Positions 1-9,758 of a stretch of DNA of 21,754 nucleotides are shown here, one piece after another (the first letter of the stretch is position 1; the number at the start of each line of letters is the position of its first letter). The DNA lies in contig JAEDJS010000035.1 in NCBI GenBank assembly GCA_016296205.1, positions 1 to 21,754 of the forward strand, in the 5' to 3' direction. A program made the translations under genes and the position numbers. This DNA is from Treponema sp. (GTDB lineage: Bacteria > Spirochaetota > Spirochaetia > Treponematales > Treponemataceae). The notes under the pieces are model-generated. The model was not told where the DNA came from. It worked only from the letters and a program-made list of their open reading frames with translations, and did no database searches.

Positions 1-323
1 ATGACGAAAATTTTAAAATCAATTTTACAGAATCAAATTTTATGGGATTAACTGAGTATCATTTAAAAATAAAAAACACTGGATTTGACAGAATCAATTT
101 TGTTGTACAGTTGAATGACGGCGCTGCATTGTATGATTCAAATTTTGACTACACATCAACTGGAAAAAACAAAACAGCCATCTGTATTCCAGATAATCCT
201 CCTGCAAATTTTGAACTTGTATATTCAACAGACACAAATAAATCAAGTGTAATACACATCGAAGCATTTACAATTACCGATGATGCAGTTGAAAAATTCA
301 CCAGATCTTATGAGGTAAAATAA
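1..323 (+). CDS. 3' end of an unidentified protein (5' end outside window)
   Basis: The frame is open from the window edge (codons start at position 3) to the TAA at 321-323, so the ATG at 42 is most likely an internal Met and the gene begins upstream. About 107 residues are visible. They are polar, rich in Asn, Thr, Phe and Tyr, with alternating hydrophobic and polar residues that suggest beta strands, and no membrane helix or catalytic motif is seen. The texture resembles the C-terminal domain of an exported or surface beta-sandwich protein, but I do not recognise the family. The stop codon is one base before the TTG start of the next gene, whose ribosome binding site (GAGG, 312-315) lies inside this coding region. 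The two are therefore probably co-transcribed and translationally coupled. Confidence 0.6.
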   Translation, partial: DENFKINFTESNFMGLTEYHLKIKNTGFDRINFVVQLNDGAALYDSNFDYTSTGKNKTAICIPDNPPANFELVYSTDTNKSSVIHIEAFTITDDAVEKFTRSYEVK

Positions 324-324
324 A

Positions 325-3300
325 TTGCCCGGAAAAATTTTTCTTCATGTTGATTTAGATGCTTTTTTTGCCTCGGTGGAAATGCTTGATCATCCGGAAT
401 ACAAAAACAAACCGGTTATTGTTGGGGGACTTCCCACTGATGCCCGAAGCGTTGTTAGTACAGCCTCATACGAAGCAAGAAAATATGGGGTTCACAGTGC
501 AATGCCGATTTTTAAAGCATATCAGTTATGTCCACAGGGAATTTTTGTTCGTGGAAATTACCAGCGTTACTCAGAAAAATCAATGGAAGTAATGAATATT
601 TTTAAAGATTTTTCACCAGACGTGGCACAGGTTTCAATCGACGAAGCTTTTATTGAAATAACTGGAACAGAAAAATTATTTGGTCCGCCAGTAGAGGTTG
701 CAAAAAAAATTAAAGATCGGGTAAAAAATGAATGCGGATTAACTGTAAGTGTTGGAATTGCCAGCACAAAATATGTAGCAAAAATCTGCAGCGGTTACCG
801 TAAACCCAACGGATTAACTGTAGTCCCAGAAGGATGTGAAGAAAAATTCATGCTGTCTCTTCCATTAGAAAAACTCTGGGGAGCAGGAGAAAAAACACTG
901 GAAGCTTTGCATAACTGTGGCATATATACAATGGAACAGCTTTACAGCAAAAACGAAATGCTTCTTCAATCAATCTTCGGAAAAAATACAGGAAGTTTTT
1001 TGTATGATGCTGTAAGAGGTGGCAGAAAAGTAGAACTTGGACAGGAAGCAGAGAATCATTCAATTTCTAACGAAACAACTTTTGGCCACGACTTAACAGA
1101 CATTAACGCAATAGAAACCGCACTTCTGGAACTTTGTCATACAGTAATGTTCAGACTAAGAAGAAACAAAGTTCATTCTCAGACTGTTTGCGTAAAAATA
1201 AAATACAATGATTTTAGCCAAGTTACAATTCAGGAAACTAGCAATAGAATTGTAACAAGTATAGACGACTTCTTTGGGAGAGCAAAAAATCTTTTTAATA
1301 AAAAATGGGATAAAACAAAACCAATAAGATTACTGGGAGTTGGAGTTCACAATGTAGAAACAAATGACATACCAGTGCAGAAAGATTTATTTGATTTTGG
1401 TGAAGAAAAAAAAGCAAAAAGTGAAAACGCAATAGTAAAAATTGAAGAAAAATTCGGCTTAAAAATTAAAAAAGCACGGAATCTTTGTATACCTTTAATT
1501 ACAGGATTATTTATTTTATTCCAATTTTTTAACGTTCAAAAACTATTTGCTCAGTCAGAAAAATCTCTTCAGGGGCCGGTAATTCTTTCTTTACCAGATG
1601 AAACAATAATTCAGCAAAAAGAAGAAAGTTCACCATTTCTGTTTTCTGATGATAATTCCGATTTTACCTTCGAAACATTTGGATTCTGGCAGGGTGAATT
1701 ATCTTCAACAATTTCGGGGAACATAAATAAAAAAACTCAATATGCACCCTTTTCCATTAATTTTGGAACTCCTGTTTTTTCGCAAAAAGTTGATTTGACT
1801 GCAAATTTGACTATCAAAAAAAATTTCTTCTTTAATTTAAACTTTGCAGATAATTTCGAAACTAACTTAATACAGGCGGGATATAAAAATAATAATTCAT
1901 TTATAAATCAGTTTAAAATTGCAAACCGAGGAATTGTAATTCCAGAAGGCTATTCATCATCATTAACAGGAACTTCTATTTATGGCGGAAATAACGAAAG
2001 CCCTGGAATTGAATTTTCTGCTTCAAAAGAAAAACTTATTATTGACGGTGCTGTAAGAATAGACGGATTAAACCAGTTGAGCAAAACTTTTTATGGTCTA
2101 AACGAAGTTCAATTAAATTATATTCAGGTAAATAATTTTGAAAAATCTACCAATTATTATTTACCTTCTGCAACCATTGCTTCTTCAATTTTTAAAATTT
2201 ACAGACAGTCAAATTCTCAGTGGGAAGAAATTAATCCGGCAGATTTTCAGATCAACCGGAATGACTTATCACTTACAATTCTTAGAAATAATTCTGGTAT
2301 AAAAAAACTTGCAATTATGTTCAACCAGAATGAAAGCCTTGGAGAATTTCAAAACCAAGTTCAGCAATACATTGACCAGGTAAAAGAAATTTTTGAAAAA
2401 TCAAATTTCAAAATAGAAAAATATATAAAAGATTTATGGATTCAAATAAACGGGAGGAACTGTCTTTTAATTCAAGATAACAATTTTTTTTCTCCCTTCC
2501 AAAACTGCAGCATTTATAATACAACTTATTTTGCAGAATCTAGCCAAAACGACCAATGTTCGATATTAAACAAAAACTCCGAAACTGAATCAGATGATTT
2601 TGATGTCCAAAGAGTTGAAGATTCAAAAGGCATTTTAAAATTCTGCCTTGTTGGGAAAAATTCAAATGCAGCTTACCAGAATTTTCCATTAGCAGAAATA
2701 AACCCGGAAATTTATTTTGGACTAAAACCGTTGGATACAGACAAACAGATTCAAATTGTGTTTAAACATTACACAAAGGTAACTTCATATTTTATTGGAA
2801 ACAATGCAGAAACATCCTCTGTAAATGTAAAGATTAACGGAATTACAGACATTGGCGCAAAATATGACAGCACAACTGGAACTATAAAAACTTCAACAGC
2901 TGCCGGAGATTTTGATAAAGTTCAAATAAGCTGGAATGAATCTGATTTTACAAAAGACCTTTTTTTAAAATCAGAAACAGGAATCAAATATAAAATCAAA
3001 AATAATTTTATTTTAGACTCCAGCATTTCGTCCAGTTTTCCAGTCAGTGAGCAGTCTGCAGCTTCCGGCCAGTTAAACTTAAACACTGGATTAAATTACT
3101 GGTCAGATAATTTAAAATTTAAAACAGGATTCAGTGGATCAACCAACGGAATTTTAAAAACCAGCATTAAACCTTTATTTGAATTTAATCAGGAAGAAAA
3201 AACAACAAATTTCCTGACTAAACAAAGTGCTTTAAAAACAGATATAATCACTGATGAATTTTACATAGAACCCTCAATTAGCACCAGTCTTGATTCACAG

Positions 3301-5922
3301 ATAACAGGTTATAAATCAATTTTGTATTCAGACTTTTCAAAAGCAAACACCGGTGATTCTTCTGCAATCTGGACTAGTATTAAAATTCATTTGGGCAATC
3401 AGGGATTTAATCTTCCAGATGCAAATCAGTTATATATTTCAATAAAAAACGAAAATCCTGATTCAAAAGATTTTAAAATATTTATTCAATTAGGAAATCC
3501 TGATTATGGGGAAGAATTATTTGAAATAACAGACCAGATTGATTTTACTAAAAACCACTGGCAGATTGCAGACATTCAATTAAGTGAACAGACAAGATCA
3601 TTTCTTTTAAATTACCCTTACATCAATCTGGTTGTAAAAAAAGATTCCAATAATATAAATAACCAAACAGGCATTCAAAATATTGTAAAAATTTCTCTTG
3701 GACCATGGAGTTATGAAGCCACTGATATAAATGTAAAATGCGACCAAATCATAAGATGCACAGTATCCAGAGATTACAATTATAACTCAGAAAAAAAATC
3801 AGGCAAAAAAAATTATTATCAGAACATTCAATGGAAATATCTTCAAACTCCAGACAATTTTACAGATACAAAACTGCACTTAACAAAATATTTTGAAGAA
3901 ACAAATCTGTCTGAATACGAAGAAATTTATTTTGATTTTAAAATTGATGCAGAAGAAAAAAATCCTGACGATTCATTAATTTTACAGAATCAATTTACAA
4001 TAATTCTATCATCACAAAATAACACATCATTAAAAGTTTCATTCAATTTAAAAGAACTGGAAAAAGAAATAATCAATTCCGGAAAATTTCACAGAATAAT
4101 AATTAACAGTAAAAATTTGTCACTTTCAATTGACGGGAAAACAATTGACTCAACAGTAGAATTCAACGGTTCTGTAAAACCTGTAAAATTTGAATTTTCT
4201 TTTGACACTTTAACAAACTCAAAAACAATTTTAAAATCAGGAACATTTAGCATTACAAACATTTATTTAACCGGAAACAAAAAACAATTTCTTGCAAGTA
4301 ACTACACAGATTTTACTGCAGATTACCATAACTTATTTTTCTACTTACAGACCACTTCAAAAGCCTGTTTATTTGAGGATAATTCAAGCCAGGCAGAAGC
4401 CGATATAACAGCAGCCTTAACATATAACTTCTGGAATTTTAAGTTAGACAGCTCTGTAAAAGCTCAGTATTCTACATTGGAAACAGAAAGCAATTTCTTT
4501 AATTCCAGCAATCTCAGCGGAATAACAAACTATAAAATAAATCTTTCAACAGAAAAACCTCTTTTTAATTTTATAAAATTTCAAACAATTAATGAGGAAA
4601 ACAAAAATTCAAAAAGTGCTGTTTCTTCAGAAATAATTACCCTTGATTTTTCTGCATTTAAAATACCCCTTGAAATTAATGGAAAAGCTTTGGCACAAAT
4701 CGACAGTTTTTCTGCCGATCAGGAATTATCTGCATCTATTACCTCAAAAACAAAATACAACGATTTAATAATAAAAGCAAAAGGTTGTCTGTCTAAAGAA
4801 AAAAAATCAGAAACTACCAGTCTGTTTTTAGAATCAAAAAAACTTGAATATGATTTTAACGGCTCAGGAAGTAAAAACCGTACAATCGATTTATCTCTTG
4901 AAGAAAGTTTTAAAATTCCAGATACAAATATAAATCCAAAACTGCAAATCATTTCCCGCACAAATAATTCAGTTTCATTTGTTGATTCTACAAAAACAAT
5001 TTTTCAGTATCCATTTAAAATTAAAAAAAACAAATTCCTTTTTGAATACAACAAAAAAATTGATTCACAAAAAAGCACACAGAATCTTTATTCAGGAACT
5101 TATCTGGATGATGCAGCCAATCTGCTTTCATCAAAATCAATTTATTTCTGGCAGATGTTTCCTATTCAAGATCTTATAACAAAAGAAATTTCAGATCGAA
5201 TTCAAGATACAAATTCAACTTATGAAACAAATTATGTATTAAAAGTTTCAAAACCAATGTCAAATACTACAGCAGATTTTTTTATTCCACAAAACGGTGG
5301 CCTTACATTAGGAAGAAAACTTTCCAGCGAACATCAACAAAAAGATATTTATAAAATTGCAGTTAACCTTACAAATCAAAGTGTAAACATGTTCGGCAAA
5401 ACTGGAGCAAAACCAATATTTAACTGGTACAAAAAAGATTCGTTTTTTTCAAACGCAAATATAAATCTTTTATTCTGCAATAACAATATTCCTTCAGTTG
5501 AATTAAGCTGGTTTGCAGAAAATCAATTATTTTTTAATGATAAAAACAATCTGCGCTCAACCATTACTTTTGATTTTGAAAATTTCACAAACAATTCAAT
5601 ATCTGCAACATGCCAGTATTTTTATAAAGGAAATAAATCGTTTATCACTTCCCTGGCAAGAACATTCACAAAATCTGAATTTCCTGAGTCAAAAATAATG
5701 AGGTCAGAAAACTTCTGCTACAAGTTTCAGACTTCAGATAGTTCTTCATTTTATGCAGACAGATTACTTATACAAAGCCTGGAATACTACCATAAAAATG
5801 AAAGCCAGCTGAATAAAAATTTAAATTTATGGATTAGTGCAGGTTTCTTAGTTTACGATTCAAAAAACATTTCCTCCAGAATTGATATTAATGCATCAAT
5901 CGGAGGAAAAGTAAGCTTCTGA
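325..5922 (+). CDS. dinB: DNA polymerase IV (DinB) fused in frame to a giant exported beta-barrel-like protein
   Basis: Residues 1-387 are a complete Y-family translesion polymerase. The metal-binding D10 lies in HVDLDAFFASVE, with the steric-gate Phe at F15; D106 and E107 lie in SIDEAF; the YEARKYG and SVGIASTKY motifs follow; a beta-clamp peptide QKDLFDF and a normal DinB tail ending KKARNL complete it. Without any stop or ATG/GTG/TTG at the junction, the frame continues into a hydrophobic stretch (about 388-409) that ends LFAQ, like a signal peptide cleaved after A409. It then runs through about 1450 residues of Asn/Ser/Thr-rich alternating beta pattern. The last residues, GGKVSF, end in Phe as outer-membrane barrels do. 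Parts of residues 500-700 remind me of SprA/Sov-type secretion barrels, but weakly. The TTG start is supported by GAGG nine bases upstream. The polymerase call is firm; the barrel call is inference. It could be a true fusion or a recently lost stop (TGT at 1486-1488 is one base from TGA). Confidence 0.85.
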   Translation: MPGKIFLHVDLDAFFASVEMLDHPEYKNKPVIVGGLPTDARSVVSTASYEARKYGVHSAMPIFKAYQLCPQGIFVRGNYQRYSEKSMEVMNIFKDFSPDVAQVSIDEAFIEITGTEKLFGPPVEVAKKIKDRVKNECGLTVSVGIASTKYVAKICSGYRKPNGLTVVPEGCEEKFMLSLPLEKLWGAGEKTLEALHNCGIYTMEQLYSKNEMLLQSIFGKNTGSFLYDAVRGGRKVELGQEAENHSISNETTFGHDLTDINAIETALLELCHTVMFRLRRNKVHSQTVCVKIKYNDFSQVTIQETSNRIVTSIDDFFGRAKNLFNKKWDKTKPIRLLGVGVHNVETNDIPVQKDLFDFGEEKKAKSENAIVKIEEKFGLKIKKARNLCIPLITGLFILFQFFNVQKLFAQSEKSLQGPVILSLPDETIIQQKEESSPFLFSDDNSDFTFETFGFWQGELSSTISGNINKKTQYAPFSINFGTPVFSQKVDLTANLTIKKNFFFNLNFADNFETNLIQAGYKNNNSFINQFKIANRGIVIPEGYSSSLTGTSIYGGNNESPGIEFSASKEKLIIDGAVRIDGLNQLSKTFYGLNEVQLNYIQVNNFEKSTNYYLPSATIASSIFKIYRQSNSQWEEINPADFQINRNDLSLTILRNNSGIKKLAIMFNQNESLGEFQNQVQQYIDQVKEIFEKSNFKIEKYIKDLWIQINGRNCLLIQDNNFFSPFQNCSIYNTTYFAESSQNDQCSILNKNSETESDDFDVQRVEDSKGILKFCLVGKNSNAAYQNFPLAEINPEIYFGLKPLDTDKQIQIVFKHYTKVTSYFIGNNAETSSVNVKINGITDIGAKYDSTTGTIKTSTAAGDFDKVQISWNESDFTKDLFLKSETGIKYKIKNNFILDSSISSSFPVSEQSAASGQLNLNTGLNYWSDNLKFKTGFSGSTNGILKTSIKPLFEFNQEEKTTNFLTKQSALKTDIITDEFYIEPSISTSLDSQITGYKSILYSDFSKANTGDSSAIWTSIKIHLGNQGFNLPDANQLYISIKNENPDSKDFKIFIQLGNPDYGEELFEITDQIDFTKNHWQIADIQLSEQTRSFLLNYPYINLVVKKDSNNINNQTGIQNIVKISLGPWSYEATDINVKCDQIIRCTVSRDYNYNSEKKSGKKNYYQNIQWKYLQTPDNFTDTKLHLTKYFEETNLSEYEEIYFDFKIDAEEKNPDDSLILQNQFTIILSSQNNTSLKVSFNLKELEKEIINSGKFHRIIINSKNLSLSIDGKTIDSTVEFNGSVKPVKFEFSFDTLTNSKTILKSGTFSITNIYLTGNKKQFLASNYTDFTADYHNLFFYLQTTSKACLFEDNSSQAEADITAALTYNFWNFKLDSSVKAQYSTLETESNFFNSSNLSGITNYKINLSTEKPLFNFIKFQTINEENKNSKSAVSSEIITLDFSAFKIPLEINGKALAQIDSFSADQELSASITSKTKYNDLIIKAKGCLSKEKKSETTSLFLESKKLEYDFNGSGSKNRTIDLSLEESFKIPDTNINPKLQIISRTNNSVSFVDSTKTIFQYPFKIKKNKFLFEYNKKIDSQKSTQNLYSGTYLDDAANLLSSKSIYFWQMFPIQDLITKEISDRIQDTNSTYETNYVLKVSKPMSNTTADFFIPQNGGLTLGRKLSSEHQQKDIYKIAVNLTNQSVNMFGKTGAKPIFNWYKKDSFFSNANINLLFCNNNIPSVELSWFAENQLFFNDKNNLRSTITFDFENFTNNSISATCQYFYKGNKSFITSLARTFTKSEFPESKIMRSENFCYKFQTSDSSSFYADRLLIQSLEYYHKNESQLNKNLNLWISAGFLVYDSKNISSRIDINASIGGKVSF

Positions 5923-5931
5923 TTTTTTTAC

Positions 5932-8022
5932 TTATTGCAGAGGTGCGTAATAACCAGTTTCGTCTCTTCCGCTTCTATTTAAAATATAAGTTTCAACTTC
6001 AAGAGGAAGATATTTACGGCCATATTCAGTTGGAAGCAGAGAAGTAAATGAAAGCTGATACAAACCAGATGAAATATCGATTATATCAGTAATAACTCCA
6101 CTTAATCCCTGAGGTCTGTAAACATAATAACTGCTGCCTTCCGTATTCTTTGTAATATAATCAACTTCATCACTTAATGATTGCTGGTCTACAAGAATAG
6201 TTGTAAAGGAAATTGAATTGTTATTCAGATATGCAGTTAAATCACTTAATCCATATTTTGTAAAACTGTTCTGATTAATTGTACCGTCAGTAACATAAAT
6301 GATTCCACGCTTTTTTTCGCAGTTAATCAAATCATTGGCGGCAAGTCTAATACCCATATCAAGTGCAGAATTGGAAGTAAACTTACTTTTTAAAACCAAA
6401 GGAGAAAATTCTTCAAGCCGGTTTTTATTACCAGAATATTCAATAACAGGAATATCACCTGCAGAAATTATTTTTACATTTGTACGGGGATCAAGAGATT
6501 TTCCGATTTCTCTAACAGCCTGCTCAACCTGTTCATTGTAAGCAGCCATTGAAGAACTTCTGTCAATCAAAAAAGTAATATCGGCAAAATCATTATTATT
6601 TGCGCTGCCTAAAAACTGAACATCCTGACAAGGCCGCTTATTTTCTGTAATATAAAAATTTTCACTTTTAAGACCAACAACACTCTGCCGTTTTCTGTTT
6701 TCTACTTTTACTTCTACAACAACTTTTGGAAAATCAGTTGAAATTACACGCTCAATCTGAACAAAAAGCCCGCCAACAAGCTCCGAAAGTTTAGACATTA
6801 CATAAACTTCATTCTGTTTAAAATCAGTTACAATAACATTTCCATTTTTATCTGCAGCAGCACATGTTAAAGCCGAAGCACCATTTCCGACTCTTGCATT
6901 TTCAAAAAGGGCACCATCATCTGTATCAACAGTAACAATCCGGTTAATGTCTGTTACAAGAAGATATTTTCCCCAGGTTTTAAGACATTCCGGTCTAGAG
7001 AAAGTTCGCTCATTTACAAGTTTCTGAATATAATTTCCAGAACGGTCAAATTCATAGATTCCACCGTAAACACTGTCTGCAACAAAAATTCTGTCATCAA
7101 TAACTGCTATTCCTGTTGGACTTTTTAACCCTTTAAAAGCAGTTGATTTTTTAGGAGCGTTTTCAATTTTATTTCCAAAGTAAAAAAGCCCGTTTCCATC
7201 CTTATCAAAAACATCAACCCGGGAATTTCCAAAATCAGTTACATAAATATTACCAAAAGAATCTTCTGCGCAATATTGAGGTCCCACCATCTGGCCAACA
7301 CCGCGACCTTTCTGGCCGAAATATTTTATAAATCCGGCATTTTTATCAAGAAGGCTAAGTCTGTCTCCTTCTGCCTCACAAACAATCATATTTCCGTTAG
7401 CAAGCCGAATTATATCAATTGGTCTGTCAAATCCATTAATTGGTCCGCCAGTTCTTTTTGTTACAATTCCATTAACATCAAAACAGACAAGTTCATTTGA
7501 TCCATAAGAAGCAATCCAGATTGAGCCGTCACTATTTGGTAAAACAGAAACAGGCTGGCTGTAAATTATCACATCATTGTTTTTACCAGGAAATGATCCG
7601 CTTTCTGTAAACCTCTGCTGATATGAATCATTCATTCCGCTGATTCTTCTGTCCCGGACAATTTCAATTTTATTTTTCAGGAGAAGCCCGCCATATCCTG
7701 CATCCTGGGCACTCTGCCAGTGTTGAATCGCAGCCCCTTCTATACCAGCCTGATAATATGCTTTTCCCATCCAGGTAAGAACAAGATTTTCTCCAGGAAG
7801 ATAACTTAATGTACGCTCAAACTGTCTTAAAGATTCATTGTATGCACCCCGATAAAAACTTTGAACACCTCTGCGGAATTCTTCTTCTGCAAGACTGCTT
7901 TCTGCTGTTCGGGTTGTTTCTTTTTCTGTGCGGACTGTATCTTCCAGATTTACCTGAGCAAAAATGTTAATACTGACTCCGGCAATGAAAACTAAAATAA
8001 AAAAATTCTGTTTTAAATTCAT
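5932..8022 (-). CDS. Exported TPR / NHL-repeat / von Willebrand A-domain protein
   Basis: This 696-residue protein begins with a clear signal peptide (hydrophobic residues 7-21, cleavage likely after A22, IFAQ). Order of parts: TPR-like helices at about 45-115 (EEEFRRGVQSFYRGAYNESL), NHL-type beta-propeller repeats at about 150-410 (repeated DSFGNIYVTDFGNSRV-like units), then a VWA domain. The VWA metal site is visible as D487-x-S-x-S (IDRSSS) with a later YVTDGT. NHL propellers and VWA domains bind proteins or ligands, so a periplasmic or surface scaffold is likely; no enzyme motif is seen. Its ATG overlaps the stop of the upstream TPR gene by four bases (ATGA, 8019-8022), implying coupled translation. 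It converges on the dinB fusion with only nine bases between the stop codons. The exact function is unknown. Confidence 0.85.
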   Translation of the reverse strand: MNLKQNFFILVFIAGVSINIFAQVNLEDTVRTEKETTRTAESSLAEEEFRRGVQSFYRGAYNESLRQFERTLSYLPGENLVLTWMGKAYYQAGIEGAAIQHWQSAQDAGYGGLLLKNKIEIVRDRRISGMNDSYQQRFTESGSFPGKNNDVIIYSQPVSVLPNSDGSIWIASYGSNELVCFDVNGIVTKRTGGPINGFDRPIDIIRLANGNMIVCEAEGDRLSLLDKNAGFIKYFGQKGRGVGQMVGPQYCAEDSFGNIYVTDFGNSRVDVFDKDGNGLFYFGNKIENAPKKSTAFKGLKSPTGIAVIDDRIFVADSVYGGIYEFDRSGNYIQKLVNERTFSRPECLKTWGKYLLVTDINRIVTVDTDDGALFENARVGNGASALTCAAADKNGNVIVTDFKQNEVYVMSKLSELVGGLFVQIERVISTDFPKVVVEVKVENRKRQSVVGLKSENFYITENKRPCQDVQFLGSANNNDFADITFLIDRSSSMAAYNEQVEQAVREIGKSLDPRTNVKIISAGDIPVIEYSGNKNRLEEFSPLVLKSKFTSNSALDMGIRLAANDLINCEKKRGIIYVTDGTINQNSFTKYGLSDLTAYLNNNSISFTTILVDQQSLSDEVDYITKNTEGSSYYVYRPQGLSGVITDIIDISSGLYQLSFTSLLPTEYGRKYLPLEVETYILNRSGRDETGYYAPLQ

Positions 8023-8729
8023 GAGTTCTGCTCCAATGCAGCCAGATGGGCTTTAATTTCTACGTTGTCACCATCGATTTTTTTTGCCATTTCCAGATAT
8101 TGTCTGGCTTCCTTCATAATTCCCAGTTTATAGTAAACCCAGCCCAGACTGTCTAAAACTGCAGCACTGTTAGGAGAAATCTCATAGGCTTTTTTGCAGA
8201 AAGACAAAGCTTTTGGCAAATCCTTATTTTCGCAGGCTAAAACATACCCCAGACCATTAAGCGCAGTCTGATTATTCTGTTCTAAAGCTAAAGACTGTTC
8301 ATAATAATCAAGACACTGCTTTACGTCATCCTGCTGCCACGCAATATAAGCAAGAGAAGCATAAACAGATGCCGGTTTATAACCTGTATCAAGAAGTTTA
8401 TTCAATTCGTAATCTGCAAGTTTTTTTCTGCCTGTAATACAATAAATAACTGCCAGAAGATAACGGCACTGCAAAACTCTGTCAAGTTCATGTTCAGATT
8501 CAGAATTAATTGAATCATCACTTTCGGAAGAAGTAACAACATTTTCCAGATACAAGAGAGCGTCATCATATCGTTTTAATTTTGAGTAACAGAGACCAAG
8601 ATAGTAGCTTACATCAACAGGATCTGCATCACTATCAGCAGACAGTCCTAAAAAAAACGCAAGAGATGCAGAATAATTGCGCCTGTTATATAAATCAATT
8701 CCTTCCTGAAGAATATTCTTTGTAATCAT
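8019..8729 (-). CDS. Tetratricopeptide-repeat protein
   Basis: A 236-residue protein without signal peptide or membrane helix, so probably cytoplasmic. It is made almost wholly of TPR helices: examples are SYYLGLCYSKLKRYDDALLY near residue 42, YASLAYIAWQQDDVKQCLDY near 117, and NSAAVLDSLGWVYYKLGIMK near 187. TPR arrays mediate protein-protein contacts; there is no catalytic motif. It is directly upstream of, and overlaps by four bases, the exported TPR/NHL/VWA gene, so the two form one unit. The start is supported by a GGTGGGAT sequence just upstream of the ATG on the minus strand. The partner and process cannot be named from sequence. Confidence 0.85.
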   Translation of the reverse strand: MITKNILQEGIDLYNRRNYSASLAFFLGLSADSDADPVDVSYYLGLCYSKLKRYDDALLYLENVVTSSESDDSINSESEHELDRVLQCRYLLAVIYCITGRKKLADYELNKLLDTGYKPASVYASLAYIAWQQDDVKQCLDYYEQSLALEQNNQTALNGLGYVLACENKDLPKALSFCKKAYEISPNSAAVLDSLGWVYYKLGIMKEARQYLEMAKKIDGDNVEIKAHLAALEQNS

Positions 8730-8753
8730 ATCCCACCCGTTTTTTTTGTTTTT

Positions 8754-8793
8754 TAAGTTGAAAAAAACTCCCCCGAATTTTTAATTCAACTTA
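8754..8793. repeat. Nine-base inverted repeat in the surE / TPR-gene spacer
   Basis: TAAGTTGAA (8754-8762) is perfectly complementary to TTCAACTTA (8785-8793), with 22 bases between. It lies in the 105-base spacer upstream of the minus-strand TPR gene. There is no T-run on the correct side in either direction, so it does not look like an intrinsic terminator. It could be a leader hairpin or an operator. Confidence 0.35.
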
Positions 8794-8834
8794 TATAAAA
8801 ATACACTTCATTGTAATGCACTTTTATTTTACTT

Positions 8835-9656
8835 CTATAATACAAAATTATCAAGGATTTTTGAAGAGGCTGTCATTGAAAATCCAGGTTCAGAAAGAAT
8901 TCTTGATATACTAATGTAGCCGTCCATAACAGCCCGGTAATCACTATTTTCTTCCGGCAGTTCTGGATAAAAGCGGGAAATCATTTTATCTCCCGGCCTG
9001 AACTGAGTAGAAAAACTGTCACCTTCCTTTTTTTCCAATTCAACTGAATCGCAATATTCTCGTATACATGGATGTGTTAATTTTACGCCTTTATAGCTGT
9101 CTAGAGAAAATGCATTTATATTTACAAAGTATTTACATTCACCTGGAACTTCAGAATCTTTTCGGCCGCACAAAAGGGCAAGATGAGGAAGATTATCTGA
9201 AACAAATTTACTGATTGCTTCATATTTGAGTTTTGATTTATCAGGTTCAGTACCGCCAGTGCTAAGACTCACAGCAATTGCGGGAACACCATAAAGTGTT
9301 GATTGTCTTGCAGCCCCGCAAGTTCCTGAATAAATAATATCAGTTCCCATATTGGCACAATCATTAATACCGCTTACAACAACATCAATTTTTGGAAAAA
9401 GTCCGCTTTTAAGCCCGGAAATTGTACAGTCTGCCGGAAAACCTGTAATACTATACATATTTTTAATTTGATTTCCCTGGGAATCTTTAAATGGTTCAAT
9501 TTCAAGGGCTGTCTGCATAATTATACAGTTTGATGAACAGCTTCTGTTAACATGTGGTGCAAGGACAAAAACTTCATATTTTTTTCTCAATGATTCCGCC
9601 AGTACATTTATTCCTTTAGCATTAATACCGTCATCATTAACAACAAGAACTTTCAT
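8835..9656 (-). CDS. surE: 5'-nucleotidase SurE
   Basis: SurE hydrolyses nucleoside 5'-(and 3'-)monophosphates using a divalent metal in the cytoplasm. The family's metal site is complete: D8 and D9 in VVNDDG, S39 in NRS, and N98 in SGIND. The typical TGFPADCT segment (71-78) and SGTCGAARQSTLYGVPAIAVS-like region (about 110-130) follow. At 273 residues it is a normal length. The ATG has an AAAAGG ribosome site about eight bases upstream on the minus strand. It follows the galactokinase-family gene by 102 bases, and a candidate promoter sits in that gap, so it may be transcribed alone or with the TPR genes downstream. Confidence 0.95.
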   Translation of the reverse strand: MKVLVVNDDGINAKGINVLAESLRKKYEVFVLAPHVNRSCSSNCIIMQTALEIEPFKDSQGNQIKNMYSITGFPADCTISGLKSGLFPKIDVVVSGINDCANMGTDIIYSGTCGAARQSTLYGVPAIAVSLSTGGTEPDKSKLKYEAISKFVSDNLPHLALLCGRKDSEVPGECKYFVNINAFSLDSYKGVKLTHPCIREYCDSVELEKKEGDSFSTQFRPGDKMISRFYPELPEENSDYRAVMDGYISISRILSEPGFSMTASSKILDNFVL

Positions 9657-9684
9657 TATATATACCTTTTAATAATTTTGTTTT

Positions 9685-9713
9685 ATTTTACCCCAAAACC
9701 GTAAAAAACACAA
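9685..9713 (-). promoter_or_regulatory. Candidate sigma-70-type promoter for surE
   Basis: Read on the minus strand, TTGTGT (9713-9708) and TAAAAT (9690-9685) are separated by exactly 17 bases. The start point would fall about 20 bases before the surE ribosome site. Spacing and position are good, but in AT-rich DNA such matches also arise by chance. Confidence 0.45.
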
Positions 9714-9758
9714 TTGAGAAGAAGTAAATATAATAATTAGATTGAAAATACTCTTAAC

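Noticed and set aside
42..323. ATG at 42 as a true gene start
   Set aside because: The frame is open upstream to the window edge and no ribosome site precedes the ATG.
1441..1510. A separate start codon for the exported half of the DinB fusion
   Set aside because: No in-frame ATG, GTG or TTG lies near the signal segment; the nearest (GTG at 1375) is inside the DinB clamp-binding region, and the TTG at 1485 is out of frame and soon stops.
8754..8793. Intrinsic terminator of surE
   Set aside because: The stem is not followed by a T-run on either strand and the loop is 22 bases.
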